Below are positions 32,199 to 44,183 of a stretch of 64,000 nt of DNA, piece by piece. The notes below the pieces were generated by a model that did not search any database, was not told where the DNA came from, and worked only from the letters and a program-made list of their open reading frames with translations. Source of the DNA: Congeria kusceri (Eukaryota > Mollusca > Bivalvia > Myida > Dreissenidae); the NCBI GenBank assembly GCA_027627225.1, contig CM051034.1, forward strand, positions 20,816,480-20,880,479, in the 5' to 3' direction. A program made the position numbers and the translations under genes. The stretch's first letter is position 1; every line of letters starts with the position of its first letter.

Positions 32199-32989
32199 TA
32201 GGATAGAGACATTACATTTTTTACGACCTTTGCCAAACTCAGTGTATTTATACAACATCATGGACAAATTTGAAAGTAGCCCAGAACGGTGTTTACATAC
32301 CTTTCTACCTCTATTCCATGAACAAAACCATGGCCCTGATTTCTTGATGAATACTTTATTATAATTTTCTTATGTTTGGGTAAGCAGCAGATTGTTGCAA
32401 AATGAAGTATTTTATTAATGTCATTAGTTTAATACTGCATTACGTGACAAGTGGGCTCATTCTTTTAAATTCATTTATTTTAATATTGGTTAACATAAAT
32501 AACACGACTGAACTGATAAGGTCACTCTCACATGCCGTGAACAATGCGTGTTGGCATAGTTTACAATAAAAGGTTATAAGTAAGAATGACGATAACGAGT
32601 GTAAAAATACGGCGTGCTATAGATGTATTTCTGACCGAGACAAACATTATTTTCAGATATATTGATTTCTCAAAGTTAAACTATGATTGACATAATAATA
32701 TAATTGTATATGTGTTTTTGTTCTCAACAATGTAGGCAGAACATTTCAACATTTAGAATACTGATAGTTATCGAGTGTATCGTTAATGAAGAGAATCAAC
32801 ACGAGGAAAGAAACTTAAGTGAGGTGTAAGTGCATTTTACTTTAAATGAAACATTTGTTTAAATGAAGTTCTTTCGTGTCATACTTTACAAAAATTCTAT
32901 ATACATAATTGTATTGGTATAACCTAGATATTTGACCCCGTTGGGCCACTGTAAAAACTAGCTTGTTAGATCACCTTATCCCAATAATT
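32199..32989. other. Non-coding stretch, nothing identified
   Basis: AT-rich with no recognisable ORF or repeat. Confidence 0.4.
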
Positions 32990-33795
32990 AAAGGTGACGT
33001 CGAATATAAGCAAAATCGGGCCAGAAACACCATATTTATTGCCCTTTGTTTGTGAAAAAATATACAAACCTGGACATTTTTCAGCATAGAGACTTCATTT
33101 TTCATCCAATCTTCAACAGTTTGCCTATTATCGTAGGACTACAGGTGAAGTCGAATATAAGCATGATTGGGCCAGAAACACCGGAGTTATTGCCCCTTGT
33201 GTTAAAAAACGACATCAAAAAGTTATCAATGATTGGCTTGCACACACGATTTTGTATTCAATGTTGACCAAACTTAACACAGTTTGCGTATGACCATAAC
33301 AATTGATTGATAAAATTTGATTTCCAACTGTTGCAAACCTTGCATGCAGTTATTTGTACATGGAACATTGATGGCTTCAGAGCCTGCATTAACATCATGT
33401 ATCATCATTGGACGGAAAGTTTTCAAAAGAAAAAGCAAAACTTGACCTTTTGCACAGCCATCGCAATTATCGCTTTGCAACTAGTTCTCCAAAACTGCTT
33501 GCGAAAAGACATCACAATCTACTGTTTCTACATCTCCAGAATTGTCGCTGACTTAATGAAAAAGGATCAGGTAAGAATATCGAGAAAAATGTTTTGAGAA
33601 CCATTAGCAAAAACAACGCAAATCCACTACCCAACTCCTACTTTGGTTAGCCGATAGCACGAACCGATGTTTTAAATTAAATTGATCCTATCCCCGTTTG
33701 CGTATTGTTCAGATACCTTAATTTTCAAACATGTCACAACAGTATGGTCTTCATCTGTACCAGTTTTCATGTGAGCGCCATGGACCATAATGGCA
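32990..33795 (-). repeat. Dispersed repeat, inverted copy of 37122-37960
   Basis: Reverse complement of the block found inside each tandem unit. Corresponding landmarks include 'gtatggtcttcatctgtacc' (33741-33760) against the segment near 37159-37178, the 'ttgcatgcagttatttgta' segment, and the 'aagattggatgaaaaatgaag' module read in reverse near 33090-33115. Copies are diverged. Confidence 0.65.
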
Positions 33796-34681
33796 ATCTT
33801 TGTTGGAACTTGAAATTGATTTAGTCTGCTTCGAATTCCATAGTGTATATAAGATAATCATAAATATTTGGAAATTTGTAAAGAAGAGAAAATATAGGTT
33901 TTAATGAAATCTATTTGATGCAAACGACATTACTTTGATGTTGTATATTAAATATGCCCCACCCACACCGAAATGACGTTACATGTGGCTTAAATAAATT
34001 GTGTCACTTTTCGATAAACATCTCGAACACCACTAGAATACACCTATAAGTAAACAATCCAATTTGCAACGGGCAAAATTGCCGTTGTAGCCTACTAGTT
34101 CGTAGTGTGGAGTGTTTAGTACAAAGTCGCCTGCAGAGTCAAAAGGTAGGTACTACGAGGAGTGCTGTCGATTTTCCTTACTATACTTTAAAATTAGGCA
34201 CTAAATATATTGTAATTATTCGTTGTGAAAATGTTTAAAAGAAGCAACGATAACAGGAAATAAAAGATTTTCCCAACCAGAAACATAGCCGATACAGCGC
34301 ATTAATTTAGTGTTGTTTTTGTCAGGACACTCATGTGAATATTTTGGTAACATACAAGTACATAGCGAAAGTAGTGTATGATCAACATTTGAAGTAAAAC
34401 TTAAAGTGACTTTTCAGGAACTACGAGGGATATTCTTAAAGTTCGTAGACAAGATATATTTTGCAATAGATCATCAATGAAACTAACAATATTTATGTCA
34501 AATGAAAGTTATACGTATTGTGGAAATCAAGCACACACTTTGATATATGAAAACTCACTTACATGGAAATAACTTGTCTAAAAGAAAACAGCATGCATAA
34601 AGTATGGAGCACTTTAAAACCAATGAATATGGTTATTGAAATGCAATAATTCACAACCAATCCATAAATTAGGGCTGTTTG
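33796..34681. other. Non-coding stretch, nothing identified
   Basis: No ORF or repeat supported. It forms the left flank of the tandem array; the array begins at 34682. Confidence 0.4.
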
Positions 34682-35012
34682 ATAATGCATGATCTAATGA
34701 AACATTTCATTTAAAAGATCTTCAACATGTTTCATTTTTAAAACTGATTATCTCCCTTATTTAGAGTATGTCCATGAGCATCCATGTGTCCATCTGATAC
34801 AAAGTGAATTTTCTCGAGTGTATTAACAATTTTGTATTTGAAGGTAAACATGAACTGTGAGTGTAATGGAGCAAATCCTGGAGAAAGTTGGACTACACCA
34901 CTTAAGAGATAGATTTGTGGAAGAGAAGGTATAAAGTATAGGTGGCCATTAAGGCCTACTGGCTTCGACCAATTACCGGACAGTACCAATTCCTACCACT
35001 TCCATCTCTGTA

Positions 35013-35654
35013 CAGTAGATTCCGCTTAATTGAATAACCCACTTGTCACGTCCGAATATTCAAATAACCGGAGTATTCATATATGCGGAATCAGTCATAT
35101 TTCAATTATTTCAATGTTAATCAGATATGTTATGATCTTATTTAATCCATTTTGATGATATAAATGTCACACCTGTTACGTAACAAAATGTTTCATACTT
35201 TAGAATGCTAATAAATATGCAGAAAAGCGTTCATAGATGTTTGTTATCCATTATACTGTGCATTTGAAAAATAATTCACTTGTAATAATCACTAACAGGC
35301 TACATTGCTTTCTAGATGTGTATGCGCTGTGCTTGACCCGCAAATTACACCTATTAGTCACGTGACATTCAACAGACGCTGCATGCATGCGTGGTGTGAA
35401 ATGATAACAAAGGCGGTCATAGCAGCGTGACTGTCAAAACTGATACGTATCCCCGGAGATTATGAGATTATCGAGCGGACTATACGCCTACAACTGATAA
35501 TTGGCTATTCAATTAACCGGAGGACACCATTTTTTCTATCAATTAGGCGGTGTTTTTACAATGGGAATGAATGCAAACGGTTTGGTGTTTTCAATCTTTA
35601 TTCAATTGAGCGAAATATTCAATTATCCGATATTCAATTAAGTGGAATCTACTG
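35013..35654. mobile_element. pogo/Tigger-like MITE in unit 1
   Basis: A 642-bp insertion with inverted ends CAGTAGATTCCGCTTAATTG and its reverse complement (CAATTAAGTGGAATCTACTG), flanked by TA on both sides (35011-35012 and 35655-35656). CAGT..A.xCC.CTTA ends plus TA duplication is the Tigger/pogo pattern. It contains no transposase. Unit 3 shows the corresponding empty site at about 52069-52071. Confidence 0.75.
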
Positions 35655-36449
35655 TAATAGGTACTGCAGAAGAAATTACACAATAAACCTTTTAGTTCTG
35701 TTTTACCTTATGGGTCATACAAATCTTTGCACAAAAGCGTGCACAAATTCCTCGCTGCATTTCAAAGCGCCAACAATACAGGTGTCCAAAAGAGGGATGG
35801 GAGTGTAAGTAGAACCAAACACCAAAAGTGCTATACAAAATAGCTTTGATCCCAGGTGTTACCTGTCTGATAAGAAGGTTAAATTTAGCAATAAGAGATA
35901 CCAAGCTAACAGCCATTCCAACTGAATCCTAGAGATGAAAAAGGAAATACAAAGCTGAAGGCAGACCAACTCACAATAGAAGAATAGAAATTCTGCACAA
36001 GAAAAAAGTGCTAGCTTGTCATGGTAAGTGTTAAAGAATACTCATTGTTAAATACGTCAAACTGTGTTTCATAACCTTGTCAGTAAATTGTAATATTTAA
36101 AACATCTATATATAAAACAGTACATGAGATGATTTCTGGCAATTAATACACTTTCAATAACAGATATAGCATGTATTCTTTTCCATTCATATTATTTGAC
36201 AAATTTTATGCCACCATTTCTATTGGAAGAAACAACAAGCAATACAGAAATTCTTTAAACAATAAACAATGTTTTACTTTTGAGAAAAGTGTAGATGAAT
36301 TAACGAATACTTTGACAAATATGTCATTGGTCGTGCAACAAAAGCAAAACTGATTTTCTATTTTTAAATGATGTCAGCGGTTTATGCTCCAAAGTGTTGC
36401 CATTGCTGCTCCATGACTTCGTATAGTGTAAGAACACCAAATACAGAGA

Positions 36450-37041
36450 ATGCGCAACAAATCAAGAAGCAAAACCACTGCTGTAAATTTAAACCTTGTT
36501 CTACAGCATGGAAATTGCATCCCTGAAAGTGTCAGTCAAATTGCTGAACTAGATTTAAGCAATAGAGACATTAAAAAGGCAGACAAAGCCCTTAAACATG
36601 AGAAAGTTCCTTGTCTAGACAAAATGTCAGACTTAGTCGGACTTAGTGTCAATAGCCTGTATGATAACCAGAATAGGGAATAAATCCAGGCTGCAAAAAA
36701 GGTTTTGCAGATGACACAGACAAAGCGCTTTTTAAGAACGCTTTCAGTACTTGACCCAGTCTATATTGGACCTCATGCAGCAGACGGCCACTTAATTGCA
36801 GAAACTGGCATCAAGTACACAATTGTTGTCTGGAAATTATCACCAAATGGGTATTTTGGCAGGTGAGGCAGAAAGATTCATTGTTGATGGAGACATCTGG
36901 CATAAATTTATTTTGACAAAGACCCTGTTGACCTGGGAGAAGGTCTTCCAGCTGGAATGCTTTAACCAGCCAAGATATCTTGCTTTAACAGCATATCTAT
37001 CAGCTTTACTGACTATTTTCAGTGGACCTTTAGTAAAATAA
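36450..37041 (+). pseudogene. Decayed coding fragments of unknown family (unit 1)
   Basis: Several adjacent open blocks in different frames read like protein. One contains 'SQIAELDLSNRDIKKADKAL'; after a stop at 36681-36683 the next contains 'RTLSVLDPVYIGPHAADGHL'; a third starts near 36796. No domain is recognised and the frame changes several times, so at best this is a pseudogene. The equivalents lie at 44979-45570 and about 52895-53466. Non-coding chance similarity is possible. Confidence 0.25.
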
Positions 37042-37689
37042 TCATTTAACATCGTGTATAATACTGCTGTAAAAGACCATGCAAGCTGAGCAGTAGAAAT
37101 TACGAAACACTGGTCAAAACATGAGGGCCATGATGGCCCCAAGCGCTCACCTGAGAACTGGTACAGATGAAGACCATACTGTTGTGACGGGTTTGAAAAT
37201 TAAGGTATAAGAACAATACACAGAGGGGGTAGGATCAATTTTGATTTAAAACATCGGTTAGTGCAATGGGCTAACTAAAGTAGGAGTTGAGTAGTGGATG
37301 TGTGTTTTTTTGCTAATGGTTCTCAAATCATTTTTCTCGATATTCTTACCTGACCCTTTTTCATTAAGTCATTGACAATTCTGGAAAATGCACAAACAGT
37401 AGATTTTGATGTCTTTTCGCAAACAGTTTCGGAAAACTAGTTGCAATGCGATAATTGCGATGGCTGTGCTATAAGGTAACGTTTTGCTTTTTCTTTGATA
37501 ATGTTAATGCAGGCTCTGTAGACATCAAAGTTGCATGTACAAATAACTGCATGCAAGTCTTGCAACTGTTGGAAATCAAATTTTATCAATCAATTTTTAT
37601 GGTCATGCGCAAACTGTGTAAGTTTGGTCAACATTGAATCAAAAATCTTGTGTGCAAGGCAATCATTGACAACTTGTTTATGTTTTTTC

Positions 37690-38250
37690 CAAAAACAAGG
37701 GACAATAACTTTGGTGTTTCTGGCCCGGATCATGCTTATAGTCGACTCCACCTGTAGTCTTACGTTCATTGACAAACTGTACACGATTGGTGAAGATTGG
37801 ATGAAAAATGAAGTCTCTATCCTGAATAATGTCCATTTTTGCATATTTGTTTCACAAAGGGCAATAACTCTGGTGTTTCTGGTCCAATCTTGCTTATATT
37901 CGACTTCACCTTTAATCTAATGGTCACAGACAAACTGTGCAAGATTGGTGAAGATTGGATGAAAAATGAAGTCTCTATCCTGTATAATGTCCGTTTTTGC
38001 ATATTTTGTTCACAAACAAAGGGCAATAACTCTTAGTGTTTCTGATCCGATCTTGCTTATATTCGACTTCAACTGTAATCTCATGGTAATAGACAAACTC
38101 TGCAAGATTGGTGAAGATTGGATGAAAAATATCTCTATCCTGAATAATAGAAAAATATCTCTCTCTATCGTGAATTATGTCTATTTTTGTATATTTCTTT
38201 AATAAACAAATGGCAATAACTCTGGTGTTTGAAACACGATCTGGCCCATT
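37690..38250 (+). repeat. About 162-bp subrepeat array (unit 1)
   Basis: Roughly four units, each with 'aagattggtgaagattggat', a 'ctctatcctgaataatgtcc' block and 'gggcaataactctggtgttt'. Counterparts are at 46219-46779 and about 54115-54660. The motif is also present in the inverted copy at 33000-33200. Confidence 0.7.
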
Positions 38251-39399
38251 TTTGGCGTCTGCTGAGATCTGATGGTCATACACAAACTGTGAAAGTTTAA
38301 ATTTAAATGTATACATTGCTTGTGGTAAAATTGCATGATTTTCACGCAACAAAACATTGCGTTCTAATGACCTTACAATATTATTTCCAATTTTAGCAAC
38401 AATAAAATCCGTTAAAAACATGTCTTGCCAGACTTGGAATGAAAATGGAAAATGTGTTACGACGGAATCTATAAATTCAGGCAACTTGTTAACTGCAAAA
38501 GTGTTATTCAATAAAAATATGAGGCTCGTCGCCATTACAATTACCCCAAAGCGAGAGAGCGCCATGGGCATTTGTGTTCCGAGCTGCGAGTCATCAACCC
38601 TTTACAGAGCCCCTGGTGATGTACAGAAGGCACGAATGCCAACACCCCCGGAAGAGCAAGCCATGTTGAGGGACCAAATAAAGCTGGAACGAAGGCAGCG
38701 TCGGGGGCGCAGATCAACCCTGATATGGTTCTCGTCTTGACTCACGAGGAAGTAAATTGCATTGAACTTGATTATGAAGATGATATAAACATTGAATAAT
38801 AAGTAATTTTTGTGTAAAGTGCAAATTTACCGTAATGTGGTAATCTTAATCCTTATGTTCTTCTATTGTTGTTGTTTTCAAAAGCCACCTTGATTACGGT
38901 ATATTCCATAGATATTTTGAAATTTCTTAAACCAACTTCAGAAATAAGGTTATTACTTACAACTCTGAATTTGTTCTTGATATATTGTAATATACCAATT
39001 TTCTCATTTATTAGCATAGGCAGTTCTCCCCATCTACCAGATAACATGTATGGAGACTGCCTGAACTAACAGTGCTTCCAAGACCCAAGGTAATGAACAC
39101 TGTCTATATTACAAATGTTAACTGCCAAAAGAACGCACGACATCGAATGATCTGCAATTTGTGCATTCTGCATGAGCCATCCAAAACTTGAGATTACAGG
39201 CATGTATCAGTCACCAAAAGAGTGATTCCCACAAGGAAGAGCTAGTATATGACATGTCGGCAGCTTCTACTGTAGAAAGTACGGATTTGTAAAAAAATGT
39301 GATGTCAACAGAAACGCCATAAAAAAGACATCAAACTATTGTATTTCCTTGTGAAAGAAGAGATTCCTTTCCAAGGTTAATTCTGAGCTCTTCTTTAGG

Positions 39400-39665
39400 T
39401 ATGCAAGTGATTAAGGGTGGATGCTCTATCTGCTTAAAATGTCTATAAGAATGCGGATTACACTTTCCAAGATTAAACTAGCCTGTGCACTTCCCACCTA
39501 AAGTGGATTTATGTTTAGAAGAGACTTCCTTGAAACAGAAAATACCAAAAAAGCGGAAAGGGCCATCCCGGATTAGCCTGTGCAGACTGCACAGGCTAAT
39601 CCGGGACGACGCTTTACGCACATGCATTAAGTCCAGTTTTCCAATGACGCGCCTCAAATAGATTA
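39400..39665. repeat. Dispersed repeat with a perfect 39-bp palindrome (unit 1)
   Basis: The centre (39567-39605) has two 19-bp arms beginning CCCGGATTAGCC around a single base. It is followed by 'acgctttacgcacatgcatt', a phrase I associate with an abundant bivalve repeat (recollection). It sits immediately upstream of the surviving YqaJ coding sequence, so it probably interrupts that gene. All three units share it (48096-48134, and 55986-56024 with one mismatch), so insertion preceded the triplication. Confidence 0.65.
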
Positions 39666-39669
39666 CCTA

Positions 39670-40026
39670 GATTGCCTAGTTTCCTGTCCACATTGTGAGG
39701 ACAGCCATGGATTATGGAAATAAAATGTCCAGCTGCAATGAAGTGGCGAATGAGTACACCAGAAGAGTGTTGTGTAGACAAAGACTTCTTCTGCATACTG
39801 GTTAATGGAAATGTGACCTATAACACACAACTACTATTACCAAGTCCAAGGACAAATTGCAGTCGGTGGTCGCAGGTGGTGTGACTTTGTCGTGTGGACA
39901 TGTGCAGGACTGTCTGTTGAACTAATTCATTTTGATGCTGAACACTGGTCGCAAATGGAAACAAGACTTCAAGATTTGTACATCAAGTTCTTCCTACCTG
40001 AACTGTACAGTAAACGGTGTATATAA
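39670..40026 (+). pseudogene. YqaJ-type exonuclease pseudogene (unit 1)
   Basis: Remains of a PD-(D/E)xK nuclease of the YqaJ/alkaline-exonuclease family. The acidic first motif is at 39670 (D-C-L-V, then SCPHC), followed after a one-base frameshift by the catalytic 'MEIKCP' (about 39714-39731). A second frameshift near 39828 leads into 'YYYQVQGQIAVGGRRWCDFV' and 'WTCAGLSVELIHFD', the conserved YqaJ C-terminal block with the Gln-x-Gln motif. The frame then ends at an ATA-TAA stop (40024-40026), where unit 3 reads on. The 5' part is missing or interrupted by the palindromic repeat. YqaJ proteins are encoded by phages and by some eukaryotic DNA transposons, from memory ISL2EU. Not functional as it stands. 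Confidence 0.7.
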
Positions 40027-40065
40027 ACGTGTAATTGTGTTGAGCCAAGAACATGCACTTCCTGC

Positions 40066-41296
40066 CCAAGGTTCTGGAGCGCAGGCACCAGACAGCCCGC
40101 CAAGGAAACCAGCAAATGGCAGAAGCTACACCAAGGACCTGAGGGCAGCAGTGATGGGAACGGGCTTCTACGAAGTGGACTGACGCTTCAAGGATCAGCC
40201 GATTTTCCAGGTAATTAACATTATAATGCTGTTCACGTAACTAAAGCAGTTTCGATTGTTTGAGTTTTCTGTTTTAGACGACGTAGTTGCATTGCCTTTC
40301 ACATGCTATTTAATTTGCAGGCATTCAGAGGGTATTTGACTAAGCAGGCCAAGGGAAAGGACGTCATGGACAAATATATAGCCAACGTCAGCAAGATGTT
40401 GTACCTTCGATTCCGCCCAGCTCACCAAGGAAGCCTTGAAGATGATGGCCAATATGACCGAGTGGGGTTACAACCCGAAGACACTGGTCAATTACATGAA
40501 GAATTTCATCACTTTCTTGAAATTCTACATTCATGATTCGGGCGTGAATCTCAAGGGTTCCGATCAGCGGGAATACCACCGGGTGAAGTCAGTTCTTGCT
40601 GACGTGAAGAACATACAGAAAGGCCAGGACAAGACCGCTCATAAGCTACACAGAATGGAAAAAGCTGTGAGGCAAAATCCTCCCAACATGGCAGAAGTAA
40701 CACGGGTTTTGGATGTGGCCAAGTAGGACTTCCAGACCGCCATACGGAAGATCGAACAGGACAAAGAGAAGGCCAACCTGTCCAAGTATCTCATATCATT
40801 TATTAACCATTACATGTGTGCGTATATATATTTAAGGCAGGGTCAGCGAGTCGGCGTGCCGCAGAACTTTACTATTCATGAGTACAAGGCAGCATTTGAT
40901 GGCGAACAGACCCTCATCGACGGTAAGCAGTATCTGGTCATCAGTATTGCCGACCAGAAGACCAGCGCGACGCACAACTGTCGCATTGCTCTTGACCCAT
41001 ATTGGACCAATATTTTCTATATATATTACAGGTACGTCTGACTGAAGGGGGTGGTTCACGACAAATTCTTCAAGCAGTTTGATGGGCGACCCTACCAAAA
41101 GGCTTGCGACGGAATACAAAAGCTGCACAAGCAATACAACCTGAACCCCATGACGGCCAGCATCGCAAGAATGTCCATCGAGACCTACACTCAAAAGCTG
41201 CCACAGAGAAAACTGATTGCCGACTTCCTTTGCCATTCCGAATGGGTCAGGGTTAGCCACTACAGGGTGCACTCACATCGGAAGCCACGCATCTAA
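40066..41296 (+). pseudogene. Tyrosine recombinase/integrase-like pseudogene (unit 1)
   Basis: Exon 1 remnant (40066-40210) reads 'PAQGSGAQAPDSPPRK' and 'SYTKDLRAAVMGTGF', with a stop at 40181-40183. A canonical GT-AG intron lies at 40211-40320. Exon 2 encodes a helical core-binding-like region ('AFRGYLTKQAKG', 'NPKTLVNYMKNFITFLKFYI'), then a recombinase-like catalytic region with 'YLRQGQRVGV' (box I Arg), 'ADQKTSATH' (Lys) and 'FLCHSEW....HYRV' (His, Tyr). Breaks relative to unit 3 are a 32-bp deletion near 40400 that shifts the frame, a TAG at 40724-40726 and a TGA at 41039-41041. The recombinase assignment is by motif order, with the HxxR His not conserved. Confidence 0.6.
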
Positions 41297-41318
41297 TTGG
41301 GAAGGTCATCGATTATGC

Positions 41319-41365
41319 AGATTGACAGTCCAGCGCTCTACCAACTGAGCTAGCCGGGCCCGGCA
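41319..41365 (-). repeat. Truncated tRNA-derived SINE head (unit 1)
   Basis: On the minus strand it reads 'ggctagctcagttggtagag', an A-box-type tRNA 5' half; the B box is absent. It lies about 20 bp after the recombinase-like stop codon. The same fragment is at 49848-49894 and 58470-58516, and a complete family member is at 60515-60826. Confidence 0.65.
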
Positions 41366-42059
41366 TTTCTAATAACTGTAAACGTATATACATTTGTTGG
41401 TATGAAATTTTCGTTGTTTCTTTAAAAATGACAATTTCATTGGTATTTGATTTCGTGGATTTCAAATTTTGAAAAAATAAATGCTTCAACACATTTACCT
41501 AGACGCTACCGTATATACCTACTTTTAAGAGTATATACTGCATTTTTTTTTTGGCTGATTTAACCGTCCTTGGGTCTGTTGAGAAACCCCAGTTGATCAT
41601 CATTTTTTCACCTATACAAGGGCTATTAGAATTCCCTAACATTTGAACGTCGACACAGGAGTGTTATATCCTCCATGTATGTAGGCGTTACATATTTCTA
41701 TAACTTGCCTTGTGGACATTTTAACTTTTCTATCTGTACTGGTTTATTTCCAGGACATGTTTAACTAACTTTTCACTTCATAAGTTATGTAAATGGTGTT
41801 TTACCACAGCATATTTGTTTGCTGCACACACATTTTATTATTTCATGGCTTTCTATATAAGTTATCTAACAACTTTGATTATGTCTGCACATATATTTTG
41901 CCAGGTTTGCTTTAACTACAATTGTAACATGAGTAACGGATGTACCCCCACAAGATGGCCTTGTCACAAAACTATGGCATCCATTAGAAAGAAATGGACA
42001 GAGAGAGAATGCTTTAACTTGTGGATGGTCAACAGTGTATTTGGAAAAATTTAATTTCA
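41366..42059. other. Non-coding stretch of unit 1
   Basis: AT-rich, with no recognised gene. The first part (to about 41765) is shared by all three units; beyond that, sequence is present only in units 1 and 2. Confidence 0.45.
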
Positions 42060-42572
42060 ATAGGTGCCATAACTCTGTCAACATTTAGTGGTTTGTAACC
42101 AAAGTTGAGCTTGATCTGTATTTTATGATGTTACACCTATGTACCAAAAATAATTTAAATATGTGAAGCCTTTTATGAGTTAATGTCCATGTTTTTCGGG
42201 AATTTAAGTCAGAAAGGGGCCATAACTGTGTCAAAATTTAGTGGTTTGTAACCAAAGTCAAACTTGACCTGTATTTTATGATGCTACACATGTGTACCAA
42301 TAATTATTTAAATATGTCAAGCCATTGTTGAGTTATCGTCGGAACCATATTTAGGAAATTTAAGTCAAATAAAGGGCCATAACTCTGTCAAAATTTAGTA
42401 GTTTGTAACCAAAGTCGAACTTGACCCGTATTTTATGATGCTACACATGTATACCAAGAATTATTTGAATATGTCAAACCTTTCTTGAGTTATTGTCTGG
42501 AAATCGTGTTTTTAGGAAATTTTAAGTCGAAAAGGGGCCATAACTCAGTCAAAATTTAGTGGTTTGTACCCA
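42060..42572 (+). repeat. About 155-bp subrepeat array with 'ggccataactctgtcaa' (unit 1)
   Basis: Just over three units starting near 42065, 42222, 42378 and 42536. Each has 'gccataactctgtcaaaatt', 'gtttgtaaccaaagt' and 'tattttatgatg.tacac'. Unit 2 has the same array at 50590-51102; unit 3 lacks it. Confidence 0.75.
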
Positions 42573-42682
42573 ACATAAAACTTGTGTCTGTATTTGTTTG
42601 TCAGGCCTTTGATCCTTATGACGTCGGTGTCAACTATGTGCCACATGTTATTGCAATTGTTTGGTGGCTGATTTTTGCCATA

Positions 42683-43112
42683 TCGTTCTGGCGTGTTGGC
42701 GCGGCGAACACGCCGACACACCAGAACGACAAATATATGCACCGATACGACAAATAAAGGTACTTGTCGTTTTGGCGCCCTTCAAACGCGCCAACACGCC
42801 AGAACAACAAAGTACGAGCGCCAATACGACAAGTACCTTTATTTGTCGTATCGGTGCATATATTACCTATGACCTATGTTTTGTATGATGTATTGTATAT
42901 ATGGAAATAAAATCATTCGACATTGAAAAAAAAAAAAAAAAAAAAAAATACGACAAGTTTGTACCCGCCAGAACGACAACAAAACACATAAATCGTTCGT
43001 TCTGGTGCCCATTATTTGGGGTGTTGGCGCCTCGACAAAAAGTGCGCCGATACGAGAAAAAAGGGTATTTGTCGTCCTTTCGTTTTGGCGTGTTGGCGCC
43101 TTCCGCTAAGCA
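42683..43112. repeat. Inverted-repeat cluster rich in GTCGT and CGCCAACACGCC (unit 1)
   Basis: A 46-bp inverted pair (about 42732-42777 and 42820-42865) is built around 'gcaccgatacgacaaataaa'. Shorter inverted copies of 'cgccaacacgcc' and 'gttctggcg' lie around it. It is followed by a poly-A run of about 22 (near 42926) and further copies of the same motifs to 43112. It looks like nested foldback or MITE ends. Unit 2 has it at 51213-51642. Confidence 0.6.
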
Positions 43113-43541
43113 TGCGCAGACTTTTAACACATGACTGGTCGAATGGCAGCATTGGTAAAATCTACAGGTATGAATTTGAAAATCTTCGTTTTCAGATTGA
43201 CATAGATCAAATAATGCATGATCTAATGAAACATTTCATTTAAAAGATCTTCAACATGTTTCATTTTTAAAACTGATTATCTCCCTTATTTAGAGTATGT
43301 CCATGAGCATCCATGTGTCCATCTGATACAAAGTGAATTTTCTCGAGTGTATTAACAATTTTGTATTTGAAGGTAAACATGAACTGTGAGTGTAATGGAG
43401 CAAATCCTGGAGAAAGTTGGACTACACCACTTAAGAGATAGATTTGTGGAAGAGAAGGTATAAAGTATAGGTGGCCATTAAGGCCTACTGGCTTCGACCA
43501 ATTACCGGACAGTACCAATTCCTACCACTTCCATCTCTGTA

Positions 43542-44183
43542 CAGTAGATTCCGCTTAATTGAATAACCCACTTGTCACGTCCGAATATTCAAATAACCGG
43601 AGTATTCATATATGCGGAATCAGTCATATTTCAATTATTTCAATGTTAATCAGATATGTTATGATCTTATTTAATCCATTTTGATGATATAAATGTCACA
43701 CCTGTTACGTAACAAAATGTTTCATACTTTAGAATGCTAATAAATATGCAGAAAAGCGTTCATAGATGTTTGTTATCCATTATACTGTGCATTTGAAAAA
43801 TAATTCACTTGTAATAATCACTAACAGGCTACATTGCTTTCTAGATGTGTATGCGCTGTGCTTGACCCGCAAATTACACCTATTAGTCACGTGACATTCA
43901 ACAGACGCTGCATGCATGCGTGGTGTGAAATGATAACAAAGGCGGTCATAGCAGCGTGACTGTCAAAACTGATACGTATCCCCGGAGATTATGAGATTAT
44001 CGAGCGGACTATACGCCTACAACTGATAATTGGCTATTCAATTAACTGGAGGACACCATTTTTTCTATCAATTAGGCGGTGTTTTTACAATGGGAATGAA
44101 TGCAAACGGTTTGGTGTTTTCAATCTTTATTCAATTGAGCGAAATATTCAATTATCCGATATTCAATTAAGTGGAATCTACTG
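43542..44183. mobile_element. pogo/Tigger-like MITE in unit 2
   Basis: Same 642-bp element, same site and same TA flanks as in unit 1 (offset 8529), so the insertion was duplicated along with the unit. Confidence 0.75.

Larger units (their letters stand above)
34682..43210 (+). repeat. 8.5-kb tandem array, unit 1
   Basis: Matches the next unit at a constant offset of 8529 bp (8530 after a small indel) over its whole length, with only scattered substitutions seen. The left boundary is 'ataatgcatgatctaatg'. Contents in order: a pogo-like MITE, decayed coding fragments, about 162-bp subrepeats, a YqaJ pseudogene, a recombinase-like pseudogene, a truncated SINE head, about 155-bp subrepeats and an inverted-repeat cluster. 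Confidence 0.93.

Noticed and set aside
31797..32267. 156-codon minus-strand ORF and overlapping plus-strand ORFs
   Set aside because: The length comes from reading through the (GT)n microsatellite; flanking residues show no domain.
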